DNA of 10,552 nt, from positions 1 to 10,552 of the forward strand of contig CALGOL010000107.1 in assembly GCA_937960755.1 (NCBI GenBank), written 5' to 3'. This document shows, one piece after another, positions 6,860 through 10,552 of this stretch. The notes beneath the pieces were generated by a model. That model saw only the letters and a list, made by a program, of their open reading frames with translations. It was not told the DNA's origin and did not search any database. Position numbers and translations under genes: made by a program. Every line of letters starts with the position of its first letter. The stretch's first letter is position 1. Source of the DNA: an uncultured Azospirillum sp. (GTDB lineage: Bacteria > Pseudomonadota > Alphaproteobacteria > Azospirillales > Azospirillaceae).

Positions 6860-7075
6860 AACGACGATGTTGAGATTCTGCCCGCGAGTCGCCGTAACGT
6901 TCCCGCCCCCGCTTTGGCCGCCCCCGCTTTGATCCGCTTGCCCGGTCAAGGCGGCGACGGCGCCTTGCGGCTGGGCGGACTGCGCCAGCGCCTGCAAGCC
7001 GAAGTTCTGTTGATTGAGCCCCTGGCGAATCGCCAGCGCGGCGCCTGTGGTGCTTGAACCGACATCGGAAATCAT
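6857..7075 (-). CDS. Small YjfB-like putative motility protein (72 aa)
   Basis: This small protein is mostly a Gln/Ala-rich helix (GAALAIRQGLNQQNFGLQALAQSAQ, shown here only in part as AIRQGLNQQNFGLQAL). A Gly/Ser/Gln-rich linker and the ending GQNLNIVV follow. The layout of a short amphipathic Gln-rich helix and a terminal GxNxxI/V tail resembles YjfB-type putative motility proteins found near flagellar genes in many bacteria; their molecular role is not known. The start at 7075 is preferred over an ATG six codons earlier (7093), because GGGTGAGG (7084-7091 on the plus strand, complement) lies 8 bases upstream of it while the earlier ATG has only A/T-rich sequence before it. The gene converges on flgL and has no signal peptide or membrane segment. 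Family assignment is by resemblance only. Confidence 0.65.
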   Translation of the reverse strand: MISDVGSSTTGAALAIRQGLNQQNFGLQALAQSAQPQGAVAALTGQADQSGGGQSGGGNVTATRGQNLNIVV

Positions 7076-7098
7076 GGCCGTAGCCTCACCCATTTAAA

Positions 7099-7153
7099 GT
7101 CAGCGCGGCCATTATCCGCCAAACCGCCGCGGCGGGCAAGGGCGTCCGCTGAC
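7099..7153. repeat. GC-rich inverted repeat with a 12-base palindrome at its core
   Basis: Outer arms GTCAGCG (7099-7105) and CGCTGAC (7147-7153) flank an exact palindrome CCGCCGCGGCGG (7124-7135). It lies upstream of the minus-strand small gene and directly against the A+T-rich stretch. It could be a structured leader or operator for the small gene or a boundary element. No T-tract suggests a simple terminator. Confidence 0.4.
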
Positions 7154-7262
7154 TATCGAATATAAAATAGTAATACATATGAATTTATCAAAATCATATA
7201 TATGTATATTATATAATACATTATAATTAATTGTTTTAACTGCAATAATGTTCGGATTTAAT
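7154..7262. promoter_or_regulatory. A+T-rich intergenic region upstream of the ferritin-like gene
   Basis: About 107 bases contain only about 17 G or C (roughly 84% A+T), a sharp contrast with the GC-rich genes on both sides. Two TATAAT hexamers occur (7212-7217 and 7222-7227), but neither has a convincing -35 element at the right distance. An imperfect inverted repeat (7173-7182 with 7194-7207) could extrude a cruciform. The region most likely holds the promoter of the 7342 cassette and perhaps binding sites for a nucleoid protein; no exact promoter can be fixed. Confidence 0.5.
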
Positions 7263-7289
7263 GGCGTTGCGCGACGCGGCGTTGCGCGA
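7263..7289. promoter_or_regulatory. 12-base tandem direct repeat, possible operator
   Basis: GGCGTTGCGCGA occurs at 7263-7274 and again at 7278-7289, a 15-base period, 53 bases before the start codon of the ferritin-like gene. Two identical sites of this spacing between an A+T-rich promoter region and a coding start suggest a regulator binding site. I do not recognise a known Fur, Irr or CueR motif. Confidence 0.45.
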
Positions 7290-7341
7290 AAAATAATTAC
7301 AAACATCCCTTTCTCTTGCCCGTTATGGGAGGAAAACAACA

Positions 7342-9297
7342 ATGCCTCGCATTTCCAGCGAATGGCTCCCCAAAGGCCGATCTTTGGATAATCTTGCGAC
7401 CGACATCTCGGCGGTGCGCGCCATCGCCCAAGCGGCGCTGAACGTCGAGTTGTTCACCGTGCCGCTCTATCAGACGGCGCTCTATTCCATCGAAGGCATG
7501 CACGCCGTCACCGGCGCCGGCAGCGATCTTTATAAGGGCCGGCTGTGGCCCGGCATGAAGACCTGCGCCAAGCCGGAAACCGCCAATCAGCACGCCTTCA
7601 ACATCGTGTTTTCGGTGTTCATCCAAGAAATGCTGCACATGCAGCTTGCGGCCAACATGGCGACCGCCATCGGGGTGAAGCCGGTCTTCACCGCGCTGCA
7701 AAGCCGCGATTCCGCCTGGACCTGCTACGGCCCGGACAAAACCACCATCCCCTACATCGTCGACCTGACGCAGACCAGCACCTTCACCAATGTGAAGGTG
7801 GCGACCGGCGCGCTGGACGAGGACCGCATCGAGCTGTTCCTCGCCATCGAACAGCCGGAAGAACAGGCACGCGCCGGTCTGGGCGACAACGCCAAGTATT
7901 ACTTCCCCAAGGTCCCGTTCGAAGGCTGGAAGCCGGAATACACCGACGCCAATCTGCCGATGTTCGGCACCATCGGTTGGATGTATCAGTGTTATCACGA
8001 CTATCTGCATTTGGAGTATGAAGGCGGAACCAAGCTGTGGGACCACGTCTACAATCCCAACGGCGTGCAGAACGACCTGTTCAACAATTTCGCTTCGGGC
8101 CACCCGATGCGGGAATTTCCTGGTTTTGAAACCACGGTGGCGCTGACCTATTCCGACATCGCCTTTCAACAGGTGATGCGGATGATGGACGCCATCACCG
8201 ACCAGGGCGAAGGCAGCACCCTCAAGACCGAATTGAAGGGCGGCGTGCTGCGCACCGTCAATCTGTCGGCCGACAGCGACATGCTGAAGGAAGTGCGCCA
8301 TCGCTACCGGCCGTCGCGCCCGGCGCTCGATTCCGATTATCCCAGCTATTCCGACACCGGCAAGCTGGAGCCGTCGGCGGACGGCGCGGCGCGGGCCAAT
8401 TCCGACGGCTACGACCACTACGAACGCTTCTTGATCGTCCGCGACCTGCTGCCCCAAGTCACCACCTGGGCGCAGTCGAAAAAGCCGGGCCATTGGGAAA
8501 CCAAGGACCTGCAACCCGACGCCGCGATCAACCCGCCCTACGACATCCCGTCGGCGGAAGCGGTGGCCAAGGCGCTGAACAATCTGAAGGGCGACAAGGC
8601 CAACCTCGTCACCCTCAGCCAGGCGGTCAACGGCTGCATCGCCGGCGTGACCACGGTGCTGAACAGCTATTGGAACCCGCCGGAAGGCGGCGTCGCGCCG
8701 GGCTTCCCGTTCCCCTCCATGTCCGGCACCGGGCCGCGCGTCGCCTTGTGCTGGGCGGTGTTCGGCGAAGGCCCGGATCTGGCGCAGGGCGTCCCCGGCC
8801 AGATCAAGGGGCAGGTCTATCACGCCTGCCAGAGCTTGGATTCCGAAACGCCGGGCGTCAATTCCTGCGCTCAGCCGGCGGTGTTCCACAACTGCCGCGG
8901 CTCCAACAAATGCGCCGGGCAAGGCGGCTGCGGCTATGTCCAGCCGGTGGGCTCGTCGGGCGGCGGCTGCGGTTCGTCGGGGGCGAAGACCGGGCCGTTC
9001 AACGCGCCGTCCGACAACTATTGCGGCGGGGCCGGCGGTTGCGCCGCGCCGATTTCCGCCTCGCAATTGTTCCCGGAAGGCGGCGTGATGGAGCTGTACG
9101 AGCTGACGCCGTTCACCCACGGCTGCAACTCGCCGTCGTCGCAAAAGATCGGCGAGATGGAGTTCAAGCTCGGCCAGCGGGTGGACGACGTGGCTTATCA
9201 AGCCTTTAAGCAGGTGATGGAGCACCAGAACAAGGCGGTTCCGCCGGCGCCCGAAGCGCCGAACGACCTGCGTCTGGCCTTCCCGCCGACCACCTGA
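7342..9297 (+). CDS. Ferritin-like (VioB-type) protein with a Cys/Gly-rich C-terminal segment; candidate MNIO substrate
   Basis: Residues about 20-250 look like the ferritin-like domain found in VioB-type proteins: NVELFTVPLYQTALYSIEG (E36), QEMLHMQLAANMA (E96, H99), AIEQPEEQ (E170), and YHDYLHLE (H219, H223). Together these could bind a di-iron centre. The middle, about 255-490, is not recognised. Residues 496-567 hold eight cysteines (496, 509, 518, 524, 530, 543, 561, 567), with C595 later. The core HNCRGSNKCAGQGGCG has C-x5-C-x5-C spacing and a second C-x5-C pair follows at 561/567. There is no signal peptide, so the protein is predicted cytoplasmic. GGGAGG (7327-7332) lies 9 bases before the start. 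The next gene, encoding a DUF692 enzyme, begins 3 bases after the stop, so the two are surely co-transcribed. The inferred role is a metal-binding or oxidative enzyme whose Cys-rich tail is modified by the downstream enzyme. It could also be an unmodified metal-binding tail. The chemical reaction is unknown. Confidence 0.8.
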   Translation: MPRISSEWLPKGRSLDNLATDISAVRAIAQAALNVELFTVPLYQTALYSIEGMHAVTGAGSDLYKGRLWPGMKTCAKPETANQHAFNIVFSVFIQEMLHMQLAANMATAIGVKPVFTALQSRDSAWTCYGPDKTTIPYIVDLTQTSTFTNVKVATGALDEDRIELFLAIEQPEEQARAGLGDNAKYYFPKVPFEGWKPEYTDANLPMFGTIGWMYQCYHDYLHLEYEGGTKLWDHVYNPNGVQNDLFNNFASGHPMREFPGFETTVALTYSDIAFQQVMRMMDAITDQGEGSTLKTELKGGVLRTVNLSADSDMLKEVRHRYRPSRPALDSDYPSYSDTGKLEPSADGAARANSDGYDHYERFLIVRDLLPQVTTWAQSKKPGHWETKDLQPDAAINPPYDIPSAEAVAKALNNLKGDKANLVTLSQAVNGCIAGVTTVLNSYWNPPEGGVAPGFPFPSMSGTGPRVALCWAVFGEGPDLAQGVPGQIKGQVYHACQSLDSETPGVNSCAQPAVFHNCRGSNKCAGQGGCGYVQPVGSSGGGCGSSGAKTGPFNAPSDNYCGGAGGCAAPISASQLFPEGGVMELYELTPFTHGCNSPSSQKIGEMEFKLGQRVDDVAYQAFKQVMEHQNKAVPPAPEAPNDLRLAFPPTT

Positions 9298-9300
9298 CCG

Positions 9301-10176
9301 ATGGACGCCGCTGCCGCAACCAGCGGCGTCCCGCAAGCCGCCCGTCGTCTGGGGTTGCCCGACCCCGGCGACGGCGTGGGCCTGCGCGACGTCCATTTCG
9401 ACCATCTGACGCGCACCCCGCCGGAGGCGTGGGGCGTCGATTGGTTTGAAATCATTTCGGAAAACTACATCGACAACCACGGCTACGCCGCCTATGTCCT
9501 CGACGTCGTGCGCGCCGCCAAACCCATCGTCATGCATGGCGTGTCGCTGTCGCTGGGGTCTTCCGCCCCGCTCGACTGGGGCTATCTCGCCAAGCTGCGC
9601 GACCTGATCGACCGGGTGCGGCCGTTATGGGTGTCGGATCACCTGTGCTGGACCGGCGCGCAAGGGGTCAACACCCATGACCTGCTGCCGATGCCGCTGA
9701 CCGAAGCCGCCCTCGCCCATGTCGCCGACCGGGTGAAGGCGGTGCAGGATTATCTCGGCCGGCCGCTGATCGTCGAGAACGCCAGCACCTATCTGGAGTT
9801 TCGCGCCTCTTCCATTCCTGAGCCGGAATTTATCGCCCGGCTGGCCGAAGCGACCGGCTGCGGCCTGCTGCTCGACGTCAACAACATCTACGTCAGCGCC
9901 CGCAACCACGGCTTCGATCCGGTCGCCTATATCGAAACCATCCCCGCCGACCGCATCGTGCAGATGCATTTGGCCGGGCCGAGCGATCACGGCGATTACC
10001 TGATCGACACCCACGACCACCCGGTTCCCGACGCGGTGTGGCCGCTTTACGCCCTGGCGCAACGGCGCTGCGGCGGCGCCGCCACTCTGCTGGAATGGGA
10101 CGCCGACATTCCGCCCTGGGGCGACTTGGTGGCGGAATTGAACAAAGCCAAGGAGTTCCGCCGTCATGACCCTTGA
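9301..10176 (+). CDS. DUF692 / MNIO-family oxidative peptide-modifying enzyme (BufB-like)
   Basis: This 291-aa protein has the TIM-barrel layout of the multinuclear non-heme iron oxidative (MNIO, DUF692) family, which includes MbnB, TglH and BufB. Visible family blocks in order are GVGLRD (25-30), WFEIISENY (48-56), MHGVSLSLG (78-86, H79), VSDHLCW (111-117, D113/H114), and NTHDLLPMPLTEAAL (124-138). Next come IVENASTYLE (157-166, E159/N160), LLLDVNNIYVSARNHGF (189-205), QMHLAG (221-226, H223), IDTHDHPV (235-242) and LLEWDAD (263-269). These supply the His/Asp/Glu/Asn set expected to hold two or three iron ions. Characterised members use oxygen to rearrange cysteines in peptide substrates, usually with a partner protein for recognition. 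No strong ribosome binding site precedes the ATG, which lies 3 bases after the upstream stop, so translational coupling is likely. The gene overlaps the downstream DUF2063 gene by 11 bases. The family call is firm; the substrate is inferred. Confidence 0.94.
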   Translation: MDAAAATSGVPQAARRLGLPDPGDGVGLRDVHFDHLTRTPPEAWGVDWFEIISENYIDNHGYAAYVLDVVRAAKPIVMHGVSLSLGSSAPLDWGYLAKLRDLIDRVRPLWVSDHLCWTGAQGVNTHDLLPMPLTEAALAHVADRVKAVQDYLGRPLIVENASTYLEFRASSIPEPEFIARLAEATGCGLLLDVNNIYVSARNHGFDPVAYIETIPADRIVQMHLAGPSDHGDYLIDTHDHPVPDAVWPLYALAQRRCGGAATLLEWDADIPPWGDLVAELNKAKEFRRHDP

Positions 10177-10552
10177 TGCGAGTTTGGCGGATTTCGGCGT
10201 CTTGCAGGCGTGGATGCAGAACGCCATCCTGTCCGACGACGCGGCGGGCGCCCGTGAACGAGTGGTGGAAAGCAACCGCATGACCGCCGCCGCCAGGGTC
10301 GGGGTTTACGCCCGCGGCTACGCCTTGCGGCTGATCGAATGCCTGCGCTCGGAGTATCCGGCGTTGCGCGCCTGGGTCGGCGACCAGGTGTTCGACCTGT
10401 TCGCGCTGGGCTACATCCGCGCGACGCCCTCCCATTCCTATACGCTGTACGATTACGGCGCCGGCTTCGCCGATCATTTATGGGCGACCCGGCCGCCGGG
10501 GGCGGCGGCGGACGGGCTGGAATCCGCGCCGGCCGCCTTGGCGCGGGTCGAA
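10166..10552 (+). CDS. DUF2063 (BufC/HvfC-type) MNIO partner protein, 3' truncated by window end
   Basis: The first 129 residues are present and the frame is open to the last base. The sequence ARVGVYARGYALRLIECL, then SEYPALRAWVGDQVFDLFALGYI, P-S-H-S-Y, and GAGFADHL, matches the N-terminal DUF2063 domain. This family is often annotated as a putative DNA-binding domain but is known as the substrate-recognition partner (BufC, HvfC, and MbnC-like in role) of DUF692 enzymes. AAGGAG (10150-10155) stands 10 bases upstream of the ATG. The start overlaps the end of the DUF692 gene by 11 bases, typical of proteins made in fixed proportion that form a complex. The expected role is to bind the precursor and present its cysteines to the enzyme. 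The C-terminal part is outside the window. Confidence 0.92.
   Translation, partial: MTLDASLADFGVLQAWMQNAILSDDAAGARERVVESNRMTAAARVGVYARGYALRLIECLRSEYPALRAWVGDQVFDLFALGYIRATPSHSYTLYDYGAGFADHLWATRPPGAAADGLESAPAALARVE

Noticed and set aside
7173..7262. A+T-rich region as a tRNA, attachment site or insertion sequence remnant
   Set aside because: No cloverleaf, no transposase fragment and no flanking target duplication could be found by eye.
7112..7342. 76-aa minus-strand frame through the A+T-rich region
   Set aside because: Composition simply follows the A+T-rich DNA (many Ile, Asn, Tyr), no domain is visible, and it starts opposite the ribosome binding site of the 7342 gene.
7297..9537. 746-aa open frame on the minus strand opposite the ferritin-like gene
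   Set aside because: It runs through the ends of two real genes, has an antisense-type composition, and has no ribosome binding site that I could see.
9893..10477. Minus-strand frames opposite the DUF692 and DUF2063 genes
   Set aside because: Antisense shadows; the plus strand carries two strongly recognisable families with coupled starts.

Overview
The window looks like a contig end from a GC-rich alphaproteobacterium. The lineage is an inference (Rhodospirillales-like) from the high-GC codon use and the style of the flagellar proteins; no rRNA or marker gene is present to prove it. The first 31 bases are Illumina sequencing adapter, so the genomic sequence begins at about base 32.

Left part (32-7075) is flagellar. 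It opens with the C-terminal end of a glycosyltransferase family 9-like protein. A textbook sigma-54 promoter follows, then the hook protein gene flgE, flgK (hook-filament junction protein 1), a second sigma-54 promoter, and flgL (hook-filament junction protein 3). FlgE (897 aa) and FlgL (683 aa) are each more than twice the E. coli length. The extra length includes repeated beta-rich modules of about 70-95 residues, and the same module type occurs in both proteins. FlgK (469 aa) is compact and lacks it. A small convergent gene at 6857-7075 encodes a 72-aa protein resembling YjfB-type putative motility proteins.

Middle part (7076-7341) is a gene-free boundary. It holds a GC-rich inverted repeat, about 107 bases of roughly 84% A+T in an otherwise GC-rich window, and a 12-base direct repeat placed upstream of the next gene.

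Right part (7342-10552) is a tightly packed three-gene cassette unrelated to flagella. The first gene encodes a 651-aa ferritin-like protein (VioB-type ferritin-like domain) with a cysteine- and glycine-rich segment near its C-terminus. Three bases later comes a DUF692 enzyme (MNIO family, relatives MbnB, TglH, BufB). Overlapping that by 11 bases is a DUF2063 protein (BufC/HvfC type), cut by the window end. DUF692-DUF2063 pairs normally modify cysteines of small ribosomally made peptides. No small precursor gene is visible here, so the Cys-rich tail of the ferritin-like protein is the best candidate substrate. This is the most interesting system in the window.
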